Shown here: positions 26,255 to 34,185 of the stretch, one piece after another
Layout: the number at the start of each line of letters is the position of its first letter
How positions within the stretch are numbered: position 1 is the stretch's first letter
From: Halorubrum salinum
GTDB taxonomy: Archaea > Halobacteriota > Halobacteria > Halobacteriales > Haloferacaceae
DNA: 64,000 nucleotides
NCBI RefSeq assembly: GCF_024494575.1
Contig: NZ_JANHDO010000001.1
Coordinates: forward strand, 372,001 to 436,000
Direction: 5' to 3'
Notes under the pieces: generated by a model
The model's input: the letters and a program-made list of their open reading frames with translations, nothing else
Told to the model about the DNA's origin: nothing
Databases searched by the model: none
Program-made: the position numbers and the translations under genes

Positions 26255-27514
26255 TCAGGATGCGTCGTCCGCCTCCGCGCGCGCCGACCGCCAGCTCTCG
26301 AAGGCCGCGCTCGCGGGGTGGTAGTCGGGCTCGACGCCCGGCGGCTCCGGCGCGACGAGGTCGCCGTCGGCGTCGGACGGCAGACGCTTCTCGTACCAGA
26401 CGCCCGCCGGACCGCGGAACAGGTCGGTACACACGAGGAACCGGCGGTGCCAGTCGCGGAGCCGCGCGGCCGTCTCCGCGTCGCCGCGGGCGACCGCGCG
26501 CTCGGTCAGCGCCGCGGCCGCGCCGATCCCCTCGGCGAGCGCCCAGCCGTACCGGTCCTCGACGATCGGCGAGCCGTCTGCGCGATGCGTGTAGACGAAC
26601 CCGTTCTCCGCCCAGCCGTTCTCGACGGCGGCGTCGAACAGGTCGAGCGCGCGCCCGTACCAGCCGGTGTCGGTGCCAGCGCCCCCCTGTCCAAGCGAGT
26701 TCGGGACGGCGGCGTCGTACCGGTCGAGCAGCGCGAGGAACTTCGCCCACTCGACGTGGTGGCCCGGCTGGTAGCCCGGCGGGCGGAACTGGTGGCGCGG
26801 CTCGTCCGCGTTGTACTCGAAGTCGTGCTCCCAGTCGGTCGTGTAGTGTTCCCACAACAGCCCATCGGTGTCGGTCGCCAGATCGACGGTGACGGTCTCG
26901 GCGATGTGGCGCGCGCGGTCCAGATACGTCGCCTCGCCCGTGGCCTCGTAGGCCGCGACGTACGCCTCACAGGCGTGCATGTTCGCGTTCTGCCCGCGGT
27001 ACGGCTCCAGTTCGGACCAGTCGGGGCTGCAGTCGCTCCGGAGCAGCCCCGCCTCGTCGCGGAACCGGTCGTCGACGAGGTCGTGGGTCGCCGCGAGCCC
27101 CTCTCGCGCGCCGTCGACCCCGGCGGCGGTCGCGCGAGCGTACGCCAACAGCGCGAACGCGTGGCCGTACGCCGACCGCGTCCGGTCGACGGGCGTGCCG
27201 TCCGCCTCGACGACGAGCCGATACCCGCCGTCGTCGCTCCCGTGTGCCTCCTCGAGGAACGACAGTCCGTGTTCCGCGGCGTCGAGACACCAGTCGGGGC
27301 CGTCGGCGAGCGCCCCGGCCGCGAAGTTCGCGACCGACCGGCAGGTGGCGACGAGGTGTCTGCGGTCGCCGGTGTAGTGATCGCCCGTCTCTGGGTGTAA
27401 CAGCCGGTAGCCGCGCTCGGCGAGCGCGTCGGGGTACTGGACGCGGAGCGTCGCGAGCAGCCGCGCGCGGCTCGTCCGCGCCCGACGCTCGGCGTCGGCC
27501 CGCGTCCCGGTCAT
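26255..27514 (-). CDS. AGE family sugar epimerase/isomerase
   Basis: A 419-residue alpha/alpha barrel enzyme of the N-acylglucosamine 2-epimerase family, which interconverts aldose and ketose or C2 epimers. Family phrases are N-A-N-M-H-A-C-E-A near residue 180, P-R-H-Q-F-R-P-P-G-Y-Q-P-G-H-H-V-E-W near 245, and the catalytic His pair in the barrel. The W-x-E-H-Y-T-T-D-W segment is also typical. Substrate is unknown (mannose, cellobiose or N-acylglucosamine are the family options). The start ATG (27514) overlaps the stop of the DUF5813 gene (ATGA, 27511-27514), so the two are translationally coupled. Convergent with the exporter. Confidence 0.9.
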   Translation of the reverse strand: MTGTRADAERRARTSRARLLATLRVQYPDALAERGYRLLHPETGDHYTGDRRHLVATCRSVANFAAGALADGPDWCLDAAEHGLSFLEEAHGSDDGGYRLVVEADGTPVDRTRSAYGHAFALLAYARATAAGVDGAREGLAATHDLVDDRFRDEAGLLRSDCSPDWSELEPYRGQNANMHACEAYVAAYEATGEATYLDRARHIAETVTVDLATDTDGLLWEHYTTDWEHDFEYNADEPRHQFRPPGYQPGHHVEWAKFLALLDRYDAAVPNSLGQGGAGTDTGWYGRALDLFDAAVENGWAENGFVYTHRADGSPIVEDRYGWALAEGIGAAAALTERAVARGDAETAARLRDWHRRFLVCTDLFRGPAGVWYEKRLPSDADGDLVAPEPPGVEPDYHPASAAFESWRSARAEADDAS

Positions 27515-28023
27515 ACCGCCCCGTCGTTGCCCTGTCTGCGGGCCGCAGAGAGCAGGTCGGAGACCGGCTCCGTGTACTCGTAGCCGGGGATGACGCCCTG
27601 GACGTAGGTCCCCTCCACGAAGTCGACGAGCGCCTTGGCGTCGTCGACGGCGCGCGCCGCGTTCTCGTCACGTAACTCGAAGGTCACGGTGACCCCGCCG
27701 TCGTCGACCGCGACGCGCGGGTCGAACTCCCCGTCGCCGCGCGTGACACCGCCCACGTCGACGACGCGGCGCTCGAACGTCTCCGTCCATCCCTCCTCGA
27801 CCACGTCGGCGACCGTATCGGCCGTCACGGCGGAGAGGGTGGGCACGGTGACGCGCACGGTGAACCGCAGCCGCTCCGTCTCGGTCGGGTCGGCGCTGAC
27901 CGCGGCGTCGAAGGCGGTGGTCGCGACACGCCACGCGTCGTCTGCGGGCTCGAACGCGTCGTGGTCGGCGAACGCCCGGCGAGCCCGGTCCGGAGGCTCG
28001 GCGTCGGCGTCGGTTGCCGTCAT
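27511..28023 (-). CDS. Conserved haloarchaeal protein (DUF5813-like), 170 aa
   Basis: A soluble acidic protein resembling the haloarchaeal family DUF5813. No enzymatic motif is seen; the core is a beta-rich fold (R-F-T-V-R-V-T-V-P and V-T-V-T-F-E-L-R) with a helical C-terminus. Its stop overlaps the start of the AGE epimerase gene by four bases, so a shared transcript and probably a shared process are likely. Functional inference beyond that is not possible. Confidence 0.82.
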   Translation of the reverse strand: MTATDADAEPPDRARRAFADHDAFEPADDAWRVATTAFDAAVSADPTETERLRFTVRVTVPTLSAVTADTVADVVEEGWTETFERRVVDVGGVTRGDGEFDPRVAVDDGGVTVTFELRDENAARAVDDAKALVDFVEGTYVQGVIPGYEYTEPVSDLLSAARRQGNDGAV

Positions 28024-28100
28024 ACGCTATCGGAGGCGAGCCGCGAGTAAAAACGCGTTGCGTCGGCACCGAAGCGGTCCACTCGTCCGTCTCGCGGAGG

Positions 28101-28661
28101 TCAGGGCGCGCGAGCGACGACGGCGAACGTCTCCGTGCGCGTCGACGCGTCCTCGATCGTGAACCCCGCCGTCTCCAGCATCTCGACCGCGACGGCGGCG
28201 TCGTAGCGCTCGTCGACCGGTGGCCCGTCGTCGCCGTCGCCGTCGGCCGACCAGTCGAAGATCGCGAGCCGCGCGTCGGTCGCGAGCACGCGAGCGAGTT
28301 CGGCGACCGACCCGGGCGTCCCGAACTCGTGGAAGGTCATCGTCGAGAACGCGCCGTCGAGGTCGGCGTCGCCGAACGGGAGGTCGCTCACGTCGCTCGC
28401 GACGAGCTCGACGTTCTCCGGGACGCCCTTCTCGCGATAGAACTCGTGCATCTCGGCTTGCACGTCGACGCCGTAGACGGTCCCGACGTGCGGGGCGACG
28501 TCGTCGGTGTAAAAGCCGGTGCCGCTGCCGAGATCCGCCACCACGGCGTCCGCGGCGGGAGCGATCCCGCCGATCACCTCCTCGGACGACACCCAGCGGT
28601 AGCGGACGCCGGGGCGCTCCAGCCGCTCCGCCTGATCCGCGTCGAACGTGTGGAAACCCAT
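28101..28661 (-). CDS. Class I SAM-dependent methyltransferase
   Basis: A 186-residue Rossmann-fold methyltransferase. Motif I is V-A-D-L-G-S-G-T-G-F-Y near residue 45, and motif II acid is V-Y-G-V-D-V-Q-A; motif III is V-A-S-D-V-S-D-L-P-F and motif IV F-S-T-M-T-F-H-E-F. It belongs to the UbiE/arsenite methyltransferase-like group; the His in T-F-H-E-F is common in small-molecule methyltransferases. Substrate is unknown. Monocistronic, 77 bases from DUF5813. Confidence 0.92.
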   Translation of the reverse strand: MGFHTFDADQAERLERPGVRYRWVSSEEVIGGIAPAADAVVADLGSGTGFYTDDVAPHVGTVYGVDVQAEMHEFYREKGVPENVELVASDVSDLPFGDADLDGAFSTMTFHEFGTPGSVAELARVLATDARLAIFDWSADGDGDDGPPVDERYDAAVAVEMLETAGFTIEDASTRTETFAVVARAP

Positions 28662-28717
28662 GTCCTGTATTGCACACCGAGTGCTAAAACGCGTCCGATC
28701 TCACCGACCCCAGTCGC

Positions 28718-29860
28718 TCACCACTCTCCGTCGAGCGCCTCGACGAGCCGGTCGACCTCCGACTCCGTACAGACGGCGTGGACGGACGCTCGAACCGCGT
28801 CCGGGTGGGGAAGCGACCGAACCACGATGTCCTCCTCGGCGAGCCGCTCGACGGTCGCCTCGGGGTCGTCGACGTCGATCGTGACGAGTCCGGTCTCGTA
28901 CTCGCGGGGGCTCAACAGTCGGTCGTCCGGAACCCCGTCTTTCAGTCGGTCGGTGAGCGCTTCGATCCGCGCTTCGATCGCGTTGAGGCCGACCGCGTCG
29001 ATCGCGTCGAGCGCCTCGACCAGCCCGACGTGGGCGGCCGCCGTCGCCGTGCCGACCTCGAACCGCCGCGCGCCGTCCGCGTACGATATCTCGTCGGCAC
29101 TGGGGTCGTCGACGCTGCGGTACCCGACCGCGCGCGGCGCGAGGTCGGCCGCCGCGTCGCGGTCGACGTAGAGGAATCCGGCCCCCCACGGACCCAACAC
29201 CCACTTGTGGCCCGCCGCGGCGACGGCGTCGGCCCCCCACGCCGACACGTCCATCGGGACGTGCCCGGGAGACTGCACCGCGTCGACGAGGGTGAACGCG
29301 CCCGCCTCGTCGGCGATGTCCACGAGGTCTGCGACCGGCAGTCTGGTCCCGTGGGTCCACGTGATCGCGCTGAAGCAGACGAGCCGCGCGTCGGCGACCG
29401 CGTCGGCGTACGCCTCGCGGTCGACCCGGCCGTTCTCGGTCTCGACGACGCGGACCTCGACGCCCTCGCGTTCGAGCCGCTTCCAGGGGAGAATCCCCGC
29501 GGGGTGTTCGAGGTCGGTCCGGACGACCACGTCGCCCGGCTTCCAGTCGATCGCGCCGGCGATCCGCGTGATCCCGTCCGTCGTGCTTTCCGTCAGCGCG
29601 ATCTCGTCGGGCTCGGCCCCGACGAACGCCGCGATCCGCTCGCGGACCGTGTCGTACGTCCCGAAAGCGTACTCGTACGGATCTGTCGTCGCCGAACCGA
29701 ACTCGTGGTCCTCGACGAACGACGCGGCCGCCTCGACGACGTAGCGCGGACTGGGTCCGTGCGCGCCGAAGTTGAAGTACGCCGCCTCGGAGAGCGCCGG
29801 GACGTCCGCGCGGAGTTCCCGCGGCGTCATGCCCTCGACCTCGGTGTGGGCGTGCGACAT
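28718..29860 (-). CDS. Class V aminotransferase / cysteine desulfurase-like protein
   Basis: A PLP enzyme of 380 residues. The N-terminal Y-F-N-F-G-A-H-G-P-S-P is typical of isopenicillin N epimerase-like class V members, the Asp is in F-T-L-V-D-A-V-Q-S-P-G, and the PLP Lys is in A-A-A-G-H-K-W-V-L-G-P-W-G. The catalytic Cys loop of true cysteine desulfurases (about residue 330) is not evident, so sulfur release is uncertain. The gene begins one base after the stop of a thioredoxin gene on the same strand (29860/29861), which argues for a shared transcript and possibly a redox link. Confidence 0.88.
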   Translation of the reverse strand: MSHAHTEVEGMTPRELRADVPALSEAAYFNFGAHGPSPRYVVEAAASFVEDHEFGSATTDPYEYAFGTYDTVRERIAAFVGAEPDEIALTESTTDGITRIAGAIDWKPGDVVVRTDLEHPAGILPWKRLEREGVEVRVVETENGRVDREAYADAVADARLVCFSAITWTHGTRLPVADLVDIADEAGAFTLVDAVQSPGHVPMDVSAWGADAVAAAGHKWVLGPWGAGFLYVDRDAAADLAPRAVGYRSVDDPSADEISYADGARRFEVGTATAAAHVGLVEALDAIDAVGLNAIEARIEALTDRLKDGVPDDRLLSPREYETGLVTIDVDDPEATVERLAEEDIVVRSLPHPDAVRASVHAVCTESEVDRLVEALDGEW

Positions 29861-30202
29861 TCAGGCGACGTGCTCTGTGACCGCGTCCTGAAGCGCCGAC
29901 TCGGTCTGTGCGCCGACCATCCGTTCCGCCATCTCACCGCCGGAAAAGACGAGCAGCGTCGGAATCCCCTGGACGCCGTACTCTCCGGCGAGGGCCTGAT
30001 GCTGGTCCACGTCGACCTTCACGACCGCCGCGTCGGTGTCCGCCGCGACCGACTCCACTGCGGGCTCCATCATCTGGCACGGCCCGCACCAGTCGGCGTA
30101 GAAGTCGACGAGGACGGTGTCGTGCTCGGCCACGAGACCGTCGAAGTCGGCGGCGTCGTCCAGCTGTATCGGTTCCGTGGGGACGGATTCGGTAGAACTC
30201 AT
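29861..30202 (-). CDS. trxA: Thioredoxin
   Basis: A 113-residue thioredoxin. The active site is W38-C39-G-P-C42 in D-F-Y-A-D-W-C-G-P-C-Q-M-M, the conserved cis-Pro is in G-I-P-T-L-L-V-F, and the last helix contains the usual Q-x-x-S-A-L-Q-D-A-V. It reduces disulfides in the cytoplasm. The start is ATG 30202; the AT-rich run ctattatcc (minus strand) about 25-30 bases upstream looks like its TATA box. It is directly followed by the class V aminotransferase gene. Confidence 0.95.
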   Translation of the reverse strand: MSSTESVPTEPIQLDDAADFDGLVAEHDTVLVDFYADWCGPCQMMEPAVESVAADTDAAVVKVDVDQHQALAGEYGVQGIPTLLVFSGGEMAERMVGAQTESALQDAVTEHVA

Positions 30203-30291
30203 CACTACGGGGTACGCCCCGCGAGGGGATAATAGTTTTGGACGTATCGCACAATACACTGCGTTCGGTCCGACTCGGGAGCCGCGGCCGA

Positions 30292-31329
30292 TCACTCGTC
30301 GTCCGCGTCGGGGAGGGTCCGTTCGAGGCCGGTCGCCGGGAAAAGCGAGTCGACGTCGACGTCCGGATCGACGAGCCGGTAGCGGCCTCCGTCGCGCTCT
30401 GTGACGCCGGCGGCCGCGAGGTGATCGAGGTGTGCGAACGCCTCGCCCGGCCCGTGGAGGATGTGAATCTCGCTCAGCGCGCCGAAAAGCTCTGCGGACA
30501 CCTCCCACGGCGTCGCCGGGCCGACCTCGGCGAGAGCGTCCACCACCCGCCGCGTCCGCGTTCGGTGGTGTTCGAGGATGGTCGCCGCGCGCATCGAGGG
30601 CTCGTCGATCCGGTCGCGATGGCCCGGATACGCGACCGCGAAGTCGCGCTCGATCACCCGGACGAGGCTCCGGGCGTACGCGGCCAGCGGTTCGTCGACC
30701 CGGACGTCTGCCCCGCCGACGTTCGGCGTGTACGTCGGGAGGACGGCGTCGGCCGAGAACAGCCCCTCGGACGCGGTCTCCGCCGTCGAATCACCCACAG
30801 GCAGGTCGAAGGCAAACCCCGTGAGCCCGGCGGTGTGACCCGGGAGGTGGACGGCTTCGAGCGTCACGCCCCCGACCGTGAGTTCGTCCCCGTCCGACAG
30901 TGTCGTCACGTCGGCGGGCGGTCCCGAGATGTCCGCGCTGACCGACGCGAAGAAGTCCGTCAGCTCCTCGCGGGCGTCGTCCGGCAGTCCCCACGCCTCG
31001 AACGTCTCGCGTTGCAGGTCGGCGTCCGCCATCAGCGGGGGAACGCTCCCGTCGACGAGGGGAGCGTCGGACGCGTGGACGAACACGTCGGCCCCGCTCT
31101 CGTCTTGGATCTCGCCCGCCAGCCCGGCGTGGTCCGGGTGCCAGTGTGTCACCACCACCTCGTCGACGTCGCCGAACGCGACCCCGTGGTCGGCGAGCCC
31201 CGACCGAAGCTCGTCGCGAACGTCGGGAAGCGCGACGCCCGTGTCGACGAGCGCCGTCGTCGGCCCGTCGAGCAGATAGACGTTGTTCGCGCCCTCGAAG
31301 ACCGTGTTCCCGAGCTGGATACGGTGCAC
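30292..31329 (-). CDS. Metallo-beta-lactamase fold hydrolase
   Basis: A 345-residue soluble metallo-hydrolase. The metal motif is T61-H-W-H-P-D-H-A-G69, with further ligands H (P-G-H-T-A-G near residue 160), D in F-S-A-D-A-V-L, and H in Y-P-G-H. Residues 258-345 form a C-terminal winged-helix-like domain of the type seen in the lactamase B2/LACTB2-like group (E-V-G-P-A-T-P-W-E-V-S-A-E-L-F-G). Probable substrate: a thioester or a glyoxalase II-like ester; unknown. Monocistronic. Start ATG 31329 opens with M-H-R-I-Q-L-G-N-T-V-F-E-G-A. Confidence 0.9.
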   Translation of the reverse strand: MHRIQLGNTVFEGANNVYLLDGPTTALVDTGVALPDVRDELRSGLADHGVAFGDVDEVVVTHWHPDHAGLAGEIQDESGADVFVHASDAPLVDGSVPPLMADADLQRETFEAWGLPDDAREELTDFFASVSADISGPPADVTTLSDGDELTVGGVTLEAVHLPGHTAGLTGFAFDLPVGDSTAETASEGLFSADAVLPTYTPNVGGADVRVDEPLAAYARSLVRVIERDFAVAYPGHRDRIDEPSMRAATILEHHRTRTRRVVDALAEVGPATPWEVSAELFGALSEIHILHGPGEAFAHLDHLAAAGVTERDGGRYRLVDPDVDVDSLFPATGLERTLPDADDE

Positions 31330-31435
31330 GCCTCCCCTTCGACGGCGGTCCGTTTGAGTATTTGCACCGCGGAACCGCGACCCGCCGTCGTGGGGCGCGC
31401 GACCACCGCCGTGGAACGCACACGACTCGCCGCGT

Positions 31436-32095
31436 TCACGCGCGATCGAGCGCGTGTCGCATCACCGCCGCTTCGGCCTTCCTGAGGTGTTCGGCCGCGG
31501 TGCCCGGAGCGATGTCGAACTCGGCCGCCACGTCGGACACGGTACAGGCGCGCGGCGAGTCGTAGTAGCCGCGCTCGACGGCGGCGGCGACGACCGATCG
31601 CTGGCGGTCGGTGAGCCGCGACGCCGCCGGTCCCGCTCGGCGGTGATAGGGACCGACCGACCGGACGCTCGCTCGCATACCGTCGGGGAGACTCTCGACG
31701 GCGGCGCTCACGTCGGCCGCGGGCCCCGCCACCGTCAGGTCGGTCGTGCCGTCGGGATTGAACCTGATCGGCGGGAGCACCACGAGCGACCCCCGGGCGA
31801 CGGCACCGATGAACTCCTCGTCGGTCTCCGTCGCCCGCTCGCGCACGCAACAGTGGAACACGCCGTCTGACACCGGCGTGAGGCTGTATTCGACCGTCGA
31901 CGGTCGCGACTCCAGCTTCGCGCGAAACGGGTCCGGATCCCCGCGGACGCGGAACACGAAGGTGTTCGTCTCGTCGAGGACCGTGTTCCAGTGACGCAGT
32001 TCGGCGCTGTCGATCCGGTCGTGTGCCATCTCGAAGGCGTGCATCGGATGGCGCGTCTCGGCCGTGTGGTGAACGCGCAGGCGGGCGTACTTCAT
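31436..32095 (-). CDS. Bat-type helix-turn-helix transcriptional regulator
   Basis: A 219-residue regulator with the bacterio-opsin-activator HTH domain (HTH_10) at residues about 158-209: L-T-D-R-Q-R-S-V-V-A-A-A, then Y-Y-D-S-P-R-A-C-T-V-S-D-V-A-A-E-F-D-I and A-E-H-L-R-K-A-E. The N-terminal half is a ligand- or protein-binding domain of the GAF/BAT-like beta type found in haloarchaeal regulators, without heme or flavin motif visible. The target genes are unknown. It is divergent from an isoprenylcysteine-methyltransferase-like gene; the AT-rich TATA at 32113-32126 gives a leaderless start. Confidence 0.88.
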   Translation of the reverse strand: MKYARLRVHHTAETRHPMHAFEMAHDRIDSAELRHWNTVLDETNTFVFRVRGDPDPFRAKLESRPSTVEYSLTPVSDGVFHCCVRERATETDEEFIGAVARGSLVVLPPIRFNPDGTTDLTVAGPAADVSAAVESLPDGMRASVRSVGPYHRRAGPAASRLTDRQRSVVAAAVERGYYDSPRACTVSDVAAEFDIAPGTAAEHLRKAEAAVMRHALDRA

Positions 32096-32112
32096 CGGCG
32101 TCAGTTTGCGCC

Positions 32113-32126
32113 AGTATAAATAAAAA
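32113..32126 (-). promoter_or_regulatory. AT-rich TATA element of Bat-type regulator
   Basis: Minus strand TTTTTATTTATACT, 18-31 bases before the ATG at 32095. It lies in the 84-bp divergent intergenic region and may also affect the rightward gene. Confidence 0.55.
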
Positions 32127-32179
32127 CCTCATCCGTGAGGCAGCACGCCGGTCCGTTTCGAGCCGCAAGCACGACCCGT

Positions 32180-32770
32180 ATGTCACCGACACGACTCGCG
32201 TTCGGCGTCGGCGTGCTCGCGGCCGTCGGCGTCACAGGCATGATCCTCGCGACGCTCGTCACCGATCGGGAGTGGTGGCCGCCCGGCGACACGACGCCGG
32301 CGTACTACTGCCACTGGACGCTCGTGGCCGCGTTCAACTGCTCGCTCGTTGCGACCGCCGTCCTCACGTGGGGCGATCTGGGACTCGGCGGGCCGGCGCG
32401 GGTCGCCGGCGGCGGTCTCACGCTCGTCGGGACCACCGTGTTCGCGTGGGGCGCACGGCCGATGGGCTCCGAGGAGACCATGGGCGTGACCGGCGACCTC
32501 TACACCGGCGGCCCCTACGCGTACACTCGAAACCCCCAGTACCTCGGCATGATCGCCGGCGTCACCGGCTTCGCCCTCTTGTCCGACTCGCTTCTCGTGG
32601 CCGCGCTCGCGGCGGCCCACGTCGGATGGGTGCTGCTTCTCCCGCGCGCCGAGGAGCCGCACCTCCGCGCGGAGTTCGGCGAGGCGTACGACCGGTACGC
32701 CTCCCGAGTGCCGCGGTTCGTCGGCCTGCGGACGGTCCGAACGGCGGTCGAACGACGGCTGCGCGACTGA
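32180..32770 (+). CDS. Isoprenylcysteine/phospholipid methyltransferase-like membrane protein
   Basis: A 196-residue membrane protein with four to five transmembrane helices. The ICMT/PEMT signature is in the C-terminal half: T-G-G-P-Y-A-Y-T-R-N-P-Q-Y-L-G-M-I (about residues 111-127), then E-E-P-H-L-R-A-E-F-G-E-A-Y-D-R-Y, which is the SAM and substrate binding region. Substrate is unknown; haloarchaea use such proteins for lipid or small-molecule methylation. Start ATG 32180 (MSPTRL); a frame open from 32135 adds 15 residues with no family match and would overlap the divergent promoter. Confidence 0.87.
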   Translation: MSPTRLAFGVGVLAAVGVTGMILATLVTDREWWPPGDTTPAYYCHWTLVAAFNCSLVATAVLTWGDLGLGGPARVAGGGLTLVGTTVFAWGARPMGSEETMGVTGDLYTGGPYAYTRNPQYLGMIAGVTGFALLSDSLLVAALAAAHVGWVLLLPRAEEPHLRAEFGEAYDRYASRVPRFVGLRTVRTAVERRLRD

Positions 32771-32833
32771 CGGACAGACGCTCCCGAGGCGGCCGCGACG
32801 CGTCCCATCGCCCGCCGCGCGAACCGTCATTCG

Positions 32834-32841
32834 TTTATAAA
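32834..32841 (+). promoter_or_regulatory. TATA box of DUF5778 gene
   Basis: The octamer tttataaa is about 20-27 bases before the ATG at 32861, a strong haloarchaeal promoter match. Confidence 0.65.
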
Positions 32842-32860
32842 TGGAGGCGAACGAGTAGGT

Positions 32861-33259
32861 ATGAGCGAGACCGTCGACGCCGATCTCTACGCGCGGACGA
32901 AGGCCCTGCTCGAACCCGGCGACATCGACCTCGTCGGCTGTATCGTCCACACGGACCTCGGCGGCGAGGAGGACTTGGAGATGCACGAACTGACGGTCGC
33001 GGCCAACGACGTCATCGCCGAGCACGCCGAGAAGGGCGAGGCGTACATCGAAGCCGGAAACGACGACACCGATTTCTCGTCGAACCAGTTTCAGGGGCGC
33101 ACCCTCGACGACGAGGCGTTCGTCTGGGAGTGCCAGCAGCTGCTCCGCGACGGCACCTTCGACCTCGTGTTCTACTACGAGGCGGGCGTCGACCAGGCGG
33201 CGCTCACGGACGAGCTGGCCGCACTGGACGGCGTCGACCGCGTGACGCAGGTCCCGTGA
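32861..33259 (+). CDS. Conserved haloarchaeal protein (DUF5778-like), 132 aa
   Basis: A small acidic soluble protein resembling DUF5778, function unknown. It appears to be an alpha/beta fold: helix A-D-L-Y-A-R-T-K-A-L-L, strand V-G-C-I-V-H-T-D-L, a longer helix M-H-E-L-T-V-A-A-N-D-V-I-A-E-H, and a C-terminal strand pair D-L-V-F-Y-Y-E-A-G. The start ATG 32861 is supported by the TATA box 20-27 bases upstream. The next gene starts 34 bases downstream on the same strand, so they may form one transcript. Confidence 0.88.
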   Translation: MSETVDADLYARTKALLEPGDIDLVGCIVHTDLGGEEDLEMHELTVAANDVIAEHAEKGEAYIEAGNDDTDFSSNQFQGRTLDDEAFVWECQQLLRDGTFDLVFYYEAGVDQAALTDELAALDGVDRVTQVP

Positions 33260-33293
33260 CCGGCCCGCAACTACGACGCTCGGAGCCGCACGC

Positions 33294-33920
33294 GTGACCG
33301 ACACCGTTCTCATTCCCGGCGGCCGCGACGTGCGCGCCAGCCTCGATACCGCCGCGAGCGACGGGAGCCGGTCGGACCGCGTCGTCGTCGCCTGCCCGCC
33401 GCACCCGCAACAGCGCGGCCACCGCGGCGACGAGCGACTGGTCGCCGTGAGCGACGCCCTGACCGATCGGGGGATCGACTGCCTCCGGTTCGATTACGGC
33501 GACTGGGACGAGGGGTACGGCGAGAGCACGGACGCGGACGAGGCGGTCGCGTGGGCGGTCGAGCGCTACGACCGCGTCGGGCTGTTCGGGTTCTCGTTCG
33601 GTGGAACTGTCGCGCTCGTTGCGGCCGCCTCACGCCCCGGACTGGCCGGCGTCTGCGCGCTCGCACCGACCGCGCGGCTGAATCCCGACGTCGACGCCGT
33701 GAGCGCGCTCGCGGAGGTCGACCGGCTCGGCGTGCCCGCGCGGATCTGTTATGCGACCCGAGACTCGACGGCCGACTGGAGGCCCGTCGTCGAGCGCGCG
33801 GAGGAGCTGGGGATAGAGACGGTCGCGTTCGAGTCCGACCACTTCTTCGTGGGGCGCGCCGGGGAGGTCGGCGAGGCCGTAGCGGCGTTTTTCCGACCGC
33901 GGCTGGGCGATGGGAGATAG
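33294..33920 (+). CDS. Alpha/beta hydrolase (dienelactone hydrolase-like)
   Basis: A 208-residue alpha/beta hydrolase. The nucleophile elbow is G-F-S-F-G-G near residue 100, with the oxyanion region V-V-A-C-P-P-H-P-Q-Q-R-G near 33 (H-P), typical of the archaeal DLH/prolyl-oligopeptidase-like group, and the acid/His pair lie in Y-A-T-R-D-S-T-A-D and E-S-D-H-F-F. Substrate is unknown. GTG 33294 is the likely start (first in-frame start near family N-terminus). It lies 34 bases after the DUF5778-like gene. Confidence 0.87.
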   Translation: MTDTVLIPGGRDVRASLDTAASDGSRSDRVVVACPPHPQQRGHRGDERLVAVSDALTDRGIDCLRFDYGDWDEGYGESTDADEAVAWAVERYDRVGLFGFSFGGTVALVAAASRPGLAGVCALAPTARLNPDVDAVSALAEVDRLGVPARICYATRDSTADWRPVVERAEELGIETVAFESDHFFVGRAGEVGEAVAAFFRPRLGDGR

Positions 33921-34055
33921 ACGGTTGTCGGTCGGCTGGTGGGATGTTCGACGGACGGGCCGGGCCCTCCGGACGTCCTCTGTGACTCGGCGTGGAGGAT
34001 GGCTCGACGCCGATAGAGCCGTTCCTTCTCCGGTTCAGCATTTTCGAGGTGGAGC

Positions 34056-34098
34056 CCCCGACCTCAAGGAGCGAACGGAGTGAGCGAGTAGGTCGGGG
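34056..34098 (+). repeat. Left-end hairpin of the TnpB element
   Basis: A 9-bp perfect stem, CCCCGACCT (34056-34064) with AGGTCGGGG (34090-34098), with a 25-base loop containing ctcaaggagcgaacggag. IS605-family ends are recognised as such single-strand hairpins. Confidence 0.8.
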
Positions 34099-34153
34099 AG
34101 GAAACCGACATGGGACGACACAACCGCCACACAGCGACCGACTGACTCCCAAG

Positions 34154-34162
34154 CGTATAAGT
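34154..34162 (+). promoter_or_regulatory. TATA box of tnpB
   Basis: The run cgtataagt is about 24-32 bases before ATG 34186, consistent with a leaderless tnpB transcript. Confidence 0.55.
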
Positions 34163-34185
34163 ACCGTCGGGTACTCTCTGAAACT

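Noticed and set aside
28778-30232. A 484-codon open frame on the plus strand
   Set aside because: Shadow of the aminotransferase and thioredoxin genes, which have active-site motifs on the minus strand.
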